NCBI GenBank assembly: GCA_002378125.1 | Contig: DFRF01000101.1 | Span: forward strand, 1 to 7,976 | Direction of reading: 5' to 3' | Origin: Rhodospirillaceae bacterium UBA3470 | Lineage (GTDB): Bacteria; Pseudomonadota; Alphaproteobacteria; Rhodospirillales; Casp-alpha2 | DNA: 7,976 nt | Part shown: in pieces, positions 1-6,514 of the stretch | Layout: every line of letters starts with the position of its first letter | Position numbering within the stretch: position 1 is the stretch's first letter | Made by a program: the position numbers and the translations under genes | Notes under the pieces: model-generated | Told to the model about the DNA's origin: nothing | The model's input: the letters and a program-made list of their open reading frames with translations, nothing else | The model's database searches: none

Positions 1-75
1 GCGGTGGTTTTGACGTGGACGACGCTCATCGTGGTTGCCGTCTCGGTAAAACGCCATGCGGGCTGCGACGTACAT
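1..75 (-). CDS. Possible 5' end of an unidentified minus-strand gene
   Basis: A minus-strand frame begins with ATG at 75 and stays open to the left edge (25 codons, starting MYVAARMAFYRDGNHDE). It is preceded by AGGA with a five-base spacing, which is a good Shine-Dalgarno sequence. The fragment is too short to recognise, and no function is proposed. A second minus-strand frame is open from an ATG at 293 to the edge (about 97 codons, no stop). It has no convincing ribosome site and no resemblance I recognise; an internal ATG at 29 in that frame (MSVVHVKTT) is another possible start. The plus frames here close with stops before position 165. A divergent neighbour facing away from the transporter operon is plausible, but which frame is real cannot be settled from this window. 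Confidence 0.25.
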   Translation of the reverse strand, partial: MYVAARMAFYRDGNHDERRPRQNHR

Positions 76-354
76 TGTTTTCCTGGATGCGCGCTTTCCG
101 AGCGCCTTTGGGCGCGGCCAACACGCGCTACGTAAGCGGAGGTTAGCCCGTCGATCGAAACGACCAACTGGGGATGCTGCGTAGCATGGCTAAGCTGCAG
201 AATCTGAGTGGCTTCTTGGGTATTTCCAATGATCTCTATGTGGTTATCTTTTTGATGGGGTCGACGTCTTAGAATTTGGCCTCGGCCAAACATTTACTCG
301 AGTTTAACCTCGGGGAACCATGACGTCTTCGCGCAGGCGTGATAGGTTCGGCCC
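76..354. other. Upstream region of the transporter operon, no assignable gene
   Basis: This stretch contains no gene I can support. It should hold the promoter of the operon that starts at 355. Visible structure is limited to a palindrome at 275-290 and an 8-base direct repeat GACGTCTT at 263-270 and 322-329, which could easily be chance. A minus-strand frame is open through part of it, but without recognisable protein content. Confidence 0.4.
270..290. promoter_or_regulatory. Palindromic operator candidate with an overlapping -10-like box
   Basis: TTTGGCC (275-281) and GGCCAAA (284-290) form perfect 7-base arms around a 2-base spacer, 64 bases ahead of the operon's first ATG. TAGAAT at 270-275 matches the sigma-70 -10 box at five of six positions and touches the left arm, so a protein bound to the palindrome would sit about where transcription starts. 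No good -35 box is found at the right distance; TTGATG at 252-257 is too close. The palindrome is seen directly. Its role as a binding site for a dimeric repressor is inference, and a small RNA hairpin is an alternative. Confidence 0.35.
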
Positions 355-2010
355 ATGATGAGATACCTTGCCGTCGTATTTATATTGATCTTCACCGCCT
401 TGCACCATACGGCTGCTAAGGCAAAGGACCAGTTGGTTATCGGGATTACCCAATTTCCGTCGACCTTCCATCCCAACATCGACAGTATGCTGGCTAAATC
501 CTACATCCTGGCCATGACGCGCCGTCCATTCACCGTGTATGACGTGAATTGGAAGAATATCTGTTTGCTGTGCACAAAACTACCGACCATGGAGAACGGT
601 CTGGCCCAGCGTAAAACCACTCCTGACGGGAAGAACGGAGTGGCCGTGAGCTATACGATCCACCCCAAGGCCACTTGGGGTGACGGCACCCCGGTAACTA
701 CCAAGGATGTCATGTTTACCTGGAAGGTAGGCCGCCATAAGCAGTCTGGCGTTGGCAACATCGAATTCTATCGCAGCCTATACAAGGTCGAACCTATGGA
801 CGAAAAGACCTTTACCCTGCACTTTGACAAGCTGACGTTCGAATACAACTCAATTGGTGGGTTTAACCTACTACCAGCGCATCTTGACGAGAAAAACTTC
901 GCCGATCCGCTAAGCTACAAAAACCGAACGGCCTTTGACACGGATACCACCAATCCAGGACTATACTTCGGTCCCTTTCGAATAGACGAGGCCATTGCCG
1001 GGTCGCACGTCGTCCTAGTGCCCAATAACACGTGGTACGGGGCGAAGCCGCATTTCAAGAAGATCACTGTGCGCGTCATTGAGAACACGGCGGCATTGGA
1101 AGCCAACCTGTTGTCCGGCGGCATCGATATGATCGCGGGTGAGTTGGGTTTGACCGTTGACCAGGCGGTCAATTTCGAAAAACGCCATGGCGACAAATTT
1201 CAGATCATTTATAAACCTGGGCTGATTTACGAGCATATCGATCTGAACCTGGACAATCCCATCCTAGCCGACAAGCGAGTACGACATGCGCTGATCCACG
1301 CCATCGATCGCGAAGCCATCTCCCAACGCTTGTTCGGAGGCCGCCAACCGGTAGCCCATACTAGCGTGAACCCGCTGGATTGGGTCTATGCAGAGGACAT
1401 CCGCCAATACCCATACAATCCAAAAGCTGCTAACCGCCTCCTAGATGAGGCCGGATGGACGGCGCGCCGTAAGGGCATTCGATATAATACGAAGGGAGAG
1501 CGTTTGCGATTGGAAATTATGACCACTGCTGGTAATCGTTCGCGTGAATTGGTCCAGCAGGTCATGCAGAGCCAATGGAAGGCAGTCGGCGTTGACGTTA
1601 GAATTAAAAACCAGCCGGCGCGCGTGTTTTTCGGCAAGACCGTGACCGAACGGCTGTATACGGGTTTGGCCATGTACGCCTGGATTTCGTCACCCGAGAG
1701 CGTTCCGCGCACGACGCTGCATTCCGGCCATATTCCAAACGCCGATAACAACTTCGCGGGCCAGAACTATACGGGTTTCAAGAACAGTGAGATGGATGCG
1801 CTCCTTGAGATCATCGAGACGGAGTTGGACCGGACTAAACGGCAGAAACTCTGGCATTCCCTGCAACGGATCTATGCTAACGAACTTCCCGTCATCCCGT
1901 TGTATTTCCGGGCCAATCCCTATGTGATACCGAAGTGGCTCACGGGGGTGGTACCAACGGGCCATCAATACCCAACCAGCCACTGGGTCGAAAAATGGAA
2001 GTCAAAGTGA
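355..2010 (+). CDS. ABC transporter substrate-binding protein, family 5 (DppA/OppA-like)
   Basis: This is a 551-residue periplasmic solute-binding protein of the SBP_bac_5 family, which captures peptides or peptide-like compounds for a Dpp/Opp-type importer. Residues 1-23 are a signal peptide: a hydrophobic stretch (LAVVFILIFTAL) ending in AKA, with probable cleavage before KDQLVIG. There is no lipobox. Family hallmarks include the ATWGDGTPVTTKDVMFTW block (106-123), which matches the usual W-DG-P-T--DV pattern, and the block around DKRVRHALIHAIDREAI (306-322), followed by YPYNPKAANRLLDEAGW (352-368). Length is normal. Two start codons are adjacent (355 and 358); AGGT at 344-347 is a modest ribosome site for either. 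A Cys-x-x-Cys pair (70 and 73) lies in the early domain. It is the first gene of the operon and overlaps the next by four bases. The ligand cannot be read from the sequence. Confidence 0.93.
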   Translation: MMRYLAVVFILIFTALHHTAAKAKDQLVIGITQFPSTFHPNIDSMLAKSYILAMTRRPFTVYDVNWKNICLLCTKLPTMENGLAQRKTTPDGKNGVAVSYTIHPKATWGDGTPVTTKDVMFTWKVGRHKQSGVGNIEFYRSLYKVEPMDEKTFTLHFDKLTFEYNSIGGFNLLPAHLDEKNFADPLSYKNRTAFDTDTTNPGLYFGPFRIDEAIAGSHVVLVPNNTWYGAKPHFKKITVRVIENTAALEANLLSGGIDMIAGELGLTVDQAVNFEKRHGDKFQIIYKPGLIYEHIDLNLDNPILADKRVRHALIHAIDREAISQRLFGGRQPVAHTSVNPLDWVYAEDIRQYPYNPKAANRLLDEAGWTARRKGIRYNTKGERLRLEIMTTAGNRSRELVQQVMQSQWKAVGVDVRIKNQPARVFFGKTVTERLYTGLAMYAWISSPESVPRTTLHSGHIPNADNNFAGQNYTGFKNSEMDALLEIIETELDRTKRQKLWHSLQRIYANELPVIPLYFRANPYVIPKWLTGVVPTGHQYPTSHWVEKWKSK

Positions 2011-2468
2011 GCCCCAAGGTGCCGTCGCCAACGTCGCTGATATGTCGCGGTATCGCGGTTAAGGATGTTCCAGGTATTTTCCGTTTGTGCCATGAGTTGG
2101 GCTATGAGCCGCATCAGACGGGTTTCGGCGACCGGATCGCGGACATCATTGAGCGTCCGGGTAATGCAGTTTTCGTCGCGGCCGACGCCGAGGACGGGCT
2201 ATTGGGCTTCATCCACGCATTTATCCACCATGCCATCGAGATTAAACCTTGTGTGCAAATCCAGTCCTTGGTTGTCGGTCAGGCGGCGCGTCTGCGCGGC
2301 GTGTCCGAGCTGCTGATTGGGGCAGTCGAGGAATGGGCACGGGCGGAGGGGGTGCACACGCTGTCGCTCTACTGTTCGTCGCACTGCGATGAGGCACACG
2401 ATTTTTACGCGGCCCAAGGTTTCAATGCCGCGACAACGGCCGCGCGGTTCAAAAAGGGCCTCGACTAA
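2007..2468 (+). CDS. GNAT family N-acetyltransferase
   Basis: This is a small cytoplasmic acetyltransferase that would move acetyl from acetyl-CoA to an amine. The start chosen is GTG at 2007, whose GTGA overlaps the TGA of the binding-protein gene. GGAAG at 1997-2001 lies five bases upstream, so translation is probably coupled. This gives 153 residues, normal for the family. An in-frame ATG at 1995 (four residues more) is the main alternative. From the GTG start, strand beta-4 and the acetyl-CoA loop read IQSLVVGQAARLRGVSELLI (85-104), with RLRGVS in place of the usual Q/R-x-x-G-x-G/A. The C-terminal motif is LYCSSHCDEAHDFYAAQGF (121-139), where the Tyr and GF of family motif B are present. 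The substrate is unknown. Its place between binding protein and hydrolase suggests it acts on the imported compound or its breakdown product, which is inference. Confidence 0.88.
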   Translation: MSPKVPSPTSLICRGIAVKDVPGIFRLCHELGYEPHQTGFGDRIADIIERPGNAVFVAADAEDGLLGFIHAFIHHAIEIKPCVQIQSLVVGQAARLRGVSELLIGAVEEWARAEGVHTLSLYCSSHCDEAHDFYAAQGFNAATTAARFKKGLD

Positions 2469-2489
2469 ATCGGGAGTGAGGGGAGTATC

Positions 2490-4331
2490 ATGAAAAACGG
2501 ATCAGATACCGATACTTGGCGCGTGCCGCCGTTGGCCTACCTCGACAGTCGCCCACTGGAACACGAGGGCGAACGCCTGATCTCGCAATACGTGACCGTC
2601 CGTGATGGCACGCGATTAGCCGTGGACGTGCATCTTCCGGGCGAGGCGGAGAACGGCGGCCCCTTCCCGGCCATCATGGTGCTGACACCTTATTACCGGC
2701 GTTTCGCGCTGCGTTCGGGGTCGCGGAACGATATTGATGCCTGTCCGACCATCGCCTTTTATCGTGATATGTTCGTGCCCCGGGGGTACGCACTTGTGGT
2801 GGTCGACGTCCGTGGCTCCGGTGCAAGTTTTGGGGCGCGCGACGGTTTCCGATCCCCAGCGGAGCGACTGGATCATTACGACGTGGCGGATTGGGTCGCC
2901 AATCAGCACTGGTGTAGCGGCGATATTGGCGCCACGGGTATTTCTTATCCGGGCGCAGCCTCTGACTTTTTGGCGTCCACCAATCATCCCGCCGTTAAGG
3001 CGGTCGCGCCGTTGTTTGCCGTATGGGATACCTGGCTCAATCACCTCTATCCGGGTGGGGTCCTGCTGACCTGTGTAACCAAGAGCTACGGACAGTTGGC
3101 CGAATCCTTGGATCAGGATAATCGGGCCCTGATCCCGCCCTATGCCTATTTTAAGGATGATGACCTGGCCGGCCCGGCCCCCGTTGATGAGGACGCTGAC
3201 GGTAGCCTATTGGCTAAGGCGCTGCATGAACATAAAGCTAATTTCGACATGCAGGACTTTGCTCAACAATTACGTTTTCGTGATGCCGGCCTGACGGACA
3301 ATCCTGATTATACTGGGGCTTGGATCAGCCCCTATCACTATGCGAACCGGGATACTGATGCGACAACGGCTTATTACTCTATTTCCGGCTGGATGGACGG
3401 CGGCGGTTATTCTACGGGGACAATCCAACGGTATCTTTGGCTCGACAACCCCGATACGCGTTTGATGCTGGGCCCTTGGGATCATGGTGCGCGCGCAAAC
3501 GTCAGCCCCTGGCGAGAGAACAATAACCCGCAACAACCCATTGTCGGCGCCGCCGTACTACGGTTCTTTGACAAACATTTGTCGAGGCGCAACACCGCCA
3601 TCGAGGGAGAGAAGTCCGTACACTATTTCACGATGGGCGAGGAAAAATGGAAAGCGGCTGATACATGGCCGCCGGCGGGGGAAGATTTTACCCTCTACCC
3701 TGCGCCGTCAGGGGAATTGGCAACGACACGGCCAGTCGAAGAAGGCACCGACGTCTATCAAGGTGATTATGCCTGCGGCACAGGGATGCACTCACGCTAC
3801 GACCGCCTCTACATCCAGAATGTGGAAACCTATTACGACGATTGGGACGGCCGCGAAGACCTAATGCTTAGTTACACCAGCGACCCCCTTGATACGGCTA
3901 TGGAAGTGACGGGACATCCATGGGTAGGCCTGCATTTTGCTGCCTCGGAAAAGGATTGTAGCTTCTTTGCCTATATTGCCGACGTAACGCCTGAGGGCAA
4001 ATCACTCTATGTGACTGAAGGCGTATTTCGCGCATTGCACCGAAAACCTGGCGCCCATCCGGACAAGATCCCGGAAACTGGCCCACCCCACAGCTTCCGA
4101 CAAGCCGACGCGCAACTCCTGGTGCCCGGTGAACCGGCGGAAGCGCGCTTTGAACTTTTGCCTACGTCGTATCTATTCCAGGCAGGGCATCGCATACGGT
4201 TTTCCATTGCCCTGTCAGATTCGGATCATTTCACCCGAATTCCCGATGGGCGTCCACCGGAGCTGACGTTGTTCCGTGCCCCCGACCAGGCATCCCAGCT
4301 CGTCTTGCCGGTGGTCCCGCGAACGCCTTAG
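2490..4331 (+). CDS. CocE/NonD family serine hydrolase (peptidase S15 fold)
   Basis: This 613-residue alpha/beta hydrolase belongs to the CocE/NonD family, which includes X-Pro dipeptidyl peptidases, cocaine esterase, alpha-amino acid ester hydrolases and glutaryl-7-ACA acylase. These cleave amide or ester bonds next to small acyl or aminoacyl groups. The nucleophile is Ser152 in GISYPG (150-155), the Asp is 303 in SGWMDGGGY, and the His is 332 in GPWDHG. Spacings (151 and 29) are close to those of cocaine esterase (S117, D259, H287). Tyr68 in LTPYY probably completes the oxyanion hole. The catalytic and cap regions span about 30-360. The remainder fits the C-terminal jelly-roll domain (PepX_C), with typical SYTSDPL and GHRIRFSI strands. 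No signal peptide is present, so it should act in the cytoplasm after import. A strong ribosome site (GAGGGGAG, 2478-2485) precedes the ATG, 21 bases after the acetyltransferase stop. Exact substrate is unknown. Confidence 0.92.
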   Translation: MKNGSDTDTWRVPPLAYLDSRPLEHEGERLISQYVTVRDGTRLAVDVHLPGEAENGGPFPAIMVLTPYYRRFALRSGSRNDIDACPTIAFYRDMFVPRGYALVVVDVRGSGASFGARDGFRSPAERLDHYDVADWVANQHWCSGDIGATGISYPGAASDFLASTNHPAVKAVAPLFAVWDTWLNHLYPGGVLLTCVTKSYGQLAESLDQDNRALIPPYAYFKDDDLAGPAPVDEDADGSLLAKALHEHKANFDMQDFAQQLRFRDAGLTDNPDYTGAWISPYHYANRDTDATTAYYSISGWMDGGGYSTGTIQRYLWLDNPDTRLMLGPWDHGARANVSPWRENNNPQQPIVGAAVLRFFDKHLSRRNTAIEGEKSVHYFTMGEEKWKAADTWPPAGEDFTLYPAPSGELATTRPVEEGTDVYQGDYACGTGMHSRYDRLYIQNVETYYDDWDGREDLMLSYTSDPLDTAMEVTGHPWVGLHFAASEKDCSFFAYIADVTPEGKSLYVTEGVFRALHRKPGAHPDKIPETGPPHSFRQADAQLLVPGEPAEARFELLPTSYLFQAGHRIRFSIALSDSDHFTRIPDGRPPELTLFRAPDQASQLVLPVVPRTP

Positions 4332-4339
4332 GGGCTTCG

Positions 4340-4376
4340 CGCCGCGGCGTTGCCAAGGGGTTAACCGCTGGGGCAA
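4340..4376 (+). other. Intercistronic stem-loop candidates between hydrolase and permease genes
   Basis: The 54-base gap contains a 10-base GC palindrome CGCCGCGGCG (4340-4349) and a 5-base stem TTGCC (4350-4354) / GGCAA (4372-4376). The second arm of that stem overlaps the AAGG ribosome site of the next gene. There is no T-tract, so this is not a classical terminator. It could tune the level of the permeases relative to the enzymes. The repeats are short and may be chance. Confidence 0.2.
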
Positions 4377-4385
4377 GGTGTTCCC

Positions 4386-5354
4386 ATGGCACGCTTTCTG
4401 TTCAGCCGCTTCTTACAATCAGTGACCGTCCTGCTGGTCATGTCGTTCGTGATTTATGGCCTGATCGGCCTGATGCCCGGTGATCCTATCGATCTGATGA
4501 TAACCGCCGATCCGAAAATTACAGCGATGGACGCAGCGCATTTGCGCGAACTCTATGGTCTGGATGAATCTATTATTAAGCGTTACGTAGATTGGCTGTT
4601 GGCAGCCGTCAGTGGGGATTTTGGATTTTCGCGGCTGTACGCGCAGCCCGTTCTGCCGGTCATGTGGTCGGCGGTTCTCAATACGATCATTCTGCTCGGG
4701 TCGAGCTTTGCATTGGCATTGTTGATTGCCTTGCCGCTGGGCATCGTCGCAGCCATGCGGGCGGGCAGCTGCCTGGATTACGGGGTTAACTTGCTGGCTT
4801 TCGTCGGAATCTCTATCCCGCAATTCTGGCTGGCCTTGATATTAATAATCGTATTCGCCGTGGTGCTGGGGTGGCTGCCGGCAGGCGGCACCGCGGCGGC
4901 GGCTGGGGCAGAGGGTTTCTGGGAGAACGGACGCTATCTCATTTTGCCGGTGATCAGTCTCACCATCGCCAGCCTGGGCACCCACACTCGGTATATGCGG
5001 GCATCAATGATTGAGACCCTGCGACAGGATTACATTCGCACGGCGCGCGCCAAGGGATTGTCAGAATGGCAAGTAGTAATCGGCCACGCCTTGCGCAACG
5101 CCGTGATCCCTGTGGTTACGGTGATTGCCTTGGATTTTGGGTATCTGTTCTCTGGTGCACTGATGACCGAGACCATTTTTAGTTATCCGGGTATGGGTAA
5201 GCTTATCTTCGATTCGATCATGGGAAATGATTTTAATCTCGCCTTGATCGCGTTGTTGTTCGCTACTGCGCTGACGTTGTGCGGCAATTTTCTCGCGGAC
5301 GTGGCCTATGTGGCATTGGATCGGCGGATCTCGTTGACGGAGTTATCAGAATGA
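4386..5354 (+). CDS. ABC transporter permease, DppB/OppB-like
   Basis: This is one of two inner-membrane channel subunits of the peptide-type importer (BPD_transp_1 superfamily), 322 residues, a normal length. Residues 1-35 are the typical OppB N-terminus: MARFLFSRFL followed by a membrane segment and GLMPGDPIDLM. The LYGLDESIIKRYVDWLLAAVSGDFGFS region (57-82) is the usual periplasmic LGLDxP-like stretch with GDFGFS. Further membrane segments lie roughly at 98-124, 135-165, 185-203, 240-262 and 283-308. The cytoplasmic EAA loop that docks the ATPase runs about 205-242 (DYIRTARAKGLSEWQVV, then HALRNAVIP), and TETIFSYPGMGKL (261-273) follows. AAGG at 4375-4378 is the ribosome site. The stop overlaps the next gene's start as ATGA. 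It should pair with the following permease and receive substrate from the first gene's product. Confidence 0.95.
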   Translation: MARFLFSRFLQSVTVLLVMSFVIYGLIGLMPGDPIDLMITADPKITAMDAAHLRELYGLDESIIKRYVDWLLAAVSGDFGFSRLYAQPVLPVMWSAVLNTIILLGSSFALALLIALPLGIVAAMRAGSCLDYGVNLLAFVGISIPQFWLALILIIVFAVVLGWLPAGGTAAAAGAEGFWENGRYLILPVISLTIASLGTHTRYMRASMIETLRQDYIRTARAKGLSEWQVVIGHALRNAVIPVVTVIALDFGYLFSGALMTETIFSYPGMGKLIFDSIMGNDFNLALIALLFATALTLCGNFLADVAYVALDRRISLTELSE

Positions 5355-6277
5355 ACCGCGTCGCCATTATGGGAGAGACGCCAGCACAGTTGGTCTGGGG
5401 ACGATTTCGCCACCATACCCTGGCTGTTGTAAGTGCCCTCGTCTTGGCGGCGTTGGCTATTGCCGTCTTGTTGGCGCCCGTTTTTGAGATGGCGATGGGT
5501 TTGGATGCTAATACGGTTGATCTGTTCAACCGGTTCCGGGCACCGACTTCGGGCCATCCTCTGGGCACCGACGAATTGGGGCGGGATTTGTTCCTTCGCC
5601 TCCTATACGGAGGACGTGTATCTCTTCTTGTTGGGCTGGTCGCGGCGCTTTTCGCCACAGTTATCGGAACCGCTGTCGGTTTGACGGCTGGGTACTTTGG
5701 CGGGCTGACGGACGCATTTCTCATGAGGGTGACTGATGGCGTTATTTCCCTACCATTGCTGCCCTTGTTGATAGTTTTGGCGGCGATTGATCTCTCGAAA
5801 CTGGGCTTGCCAGGGACGATCACGGAATCGGAAAGCGCGAGCCTTTACCGGATCATTGCCATCGTCGCCTTGGCCGGCTGGACAACGGTCGCGCGTTTGG
5901 TGCGGGCCAGCACGTTGTCCATAAAGCAGCGGACTTTCGTGATGGCGGCGGTGGCCCAGGGCGGCGGTCCAATTCGCATCATGAGTGTCCATATTCTGCC
6001 CAACCTAGCGTCGCCGATCATTGTCGCGACTACATTGGCCGCGGGCAACATTATACTGTTAGAGTCTGTATTATCTTTTCTCGGCTTGGGTATCCAGCCA
6101 CCGCTGCCCAGCTGGGGCAACCTCCTGACGAATGCTCAGGAGATGATTTGGGAGGCTCCTCTGCAGGCAGTCTATCCTGGCGTTTTGATCTTTGCCACGG
6201 TGATCGCCCTTAATTTTTTGGGCGACGGGTTGCAGGATGCCCTGGACCCTCGTACCACAGAGGACCGCGCGGATTGA
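5351..6277 (+). CDS. ABC transporter permease, DppC/OppC-like
   Basis: This is the second channel subunit. The start at 5351 is preferred because its ATGA overlaps the stop of the preceding permease and GGAG (5339-5342) sits eight bases upstream. A longer reading from 5279 would only add residues encoded inside the neighbour. The protein has 308 residues. An N-terminal OppC_N segment with one membrane helix (about 22-44) is followed by the conserved HPLGTDELGRDLFLRLLYGG (69-88), further helices (about 92-118, 130-147, 168-185, 221-245 and 272-292), and LSFLGLGIQPPLPSWGNLL (241-259). The EAA loop is around 195-222 (FVMAAVAQGGGPIRIMSVHILPN); its Glu is replaced by Met198, while the Gly and HxLP positions are kept. 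No ATPase gene follows within the window, which is unusual for a Dpp/Opp operon. Confidence 0.94.
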   Translation: MNRVAIMGETPAQLVWGRFRHHTLAVVSALVLAALAIAVLLAPVFEMAMGLDANTVDLFNRFRAPTSGHPLGTDELGRDLFLRLLYGGRVSLLVGLVAALFATVIGTAVGLTAGYFGGLTDAFLMRVTDGVISLPLLPLLIVLAAIDLSKLGLPGTITESESASLYRIIAIVALAGWTTVARLVRASTLSIKQRTFVMAAVAQGGGPIRIMSVHILPNLASPIIVATTLAAGNIILLESVLSFLGLGIQPPLPSWGNLLTNAQEMIWEAPLQAVYPGVLIFATVIALNFLGDGLQDALDPRTTEDRAD

Positions 6278-6471
6278 CTTGTTCGCCTCTATTGGACACG
6301 GGGGTCGGCGATGGCCTATTCGCCAGCATGTGCCGGGTCACGCCGTCCAGTTCAAGCTCGCTTCAGTGGGAATTGTCATTCCCGTTGATGTCGGTGACTC
6401 TCTCGAGCAGCTCCATACCATCGCGAGATGATCGTTGGCGAGGACGCCACGTGTTGCTGTCTCAACGAAAT
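6278..6471. other. Non-coding gap after the permeases, possibly decayed coding sequence
   Basis: No gene can be supported between the second permease and the regulator's promoter. No Walker A motif appears in any frame I read, so this is not the remnant of the missing ATPase. On the minus strand one frame looks protein-like (MELLERVTDINGNDNSH, then a TGA, then SELELDGVTRHMLANR) across about 6430-6290. A single TGG-to-TGA change would explain the break. I do not recognise the parent family. Confidence 0.35.
6368..6383. other. Short perfect hairpin downstream of the permease operon
   Basis: GGGAAT (6368-6373), loop TGTC, and ATTCCC (6378-6383) form a 6-base perfect stem, 91 bases after the permease stop. 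No run of T follows on either strand, so an intrinsic terminator is not convincing. It may protect the operon mRNA 3' end or belong to a decayed element. Confidence 0.25.
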
Positions 6472-6500
6472 TCAGTTACCAATTGATAAGAACTGATACT
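6472..6500 (+). promoter_or_regulatory. Candidate promoter and operator of the PadR-like regulator
   Basis: TCAGTT (6472-6477) and AACTGA (6491-6496) are perfect 6-base inverted arms separated by 13 bases. GATACT at 6495-6500 matches the -10 box at four of six positions. TTCAGT at 6471-6476 is a weak -35 candidate at 18 bases. The arms would therefore cover both promoter boxes, as expected for an autorepressor binding as a dimer. The repeat is seen directly; the promoter and autoregulation are inferred. The same sequence was not found ahead of the transporter operon. Confidence 0.3.
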
Positions 6501-6514
6501 TGTAGACCAATGCC

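Noticed and set aside
263..329. Direct repeat GACGTCTT at 263-270 and 322-329
   Set aside because: An 8-base repeat is expected about once by chance in a region this size, and the copies have no special spacing.
1935..1994. Longer GNAT start at 1935
   Set aside because: The added residues are Gly/Pro-rich shadow of the binding-protein gene. No ribosome site is present, and the family fold begins after the GTG/ATG at 2007/1995.
2616..3069. Overlapping long open frames inside the hydrolase gene on both strands
   Set aside because: The hydrolase frame has a full catalytic triad and family domains; the others are shadows.
5279..5350. Longer N-terminus for the second permease starting at 5279
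   Set aside because: The extra residues (MRQFSRGRGLCGIG...) are out-of-frame reading of the preceding permease gene and do not resemble a DppC N-terminus. The ATGA overlap and GGAG site support 5351.
6368..6383. Intrinsic terminator for the transporter operon
   Set aside because: The stem is perfect but short, moderately AT-rich, and no run of T follows on either strand.
6237..6486. Small plus-strand open frames of 64 and 70 codons after the permease
   Set aside because: One starts inside the permease gene. The other is serine-rich antisense-like sequence without a ribosome site or recognisable protein content.
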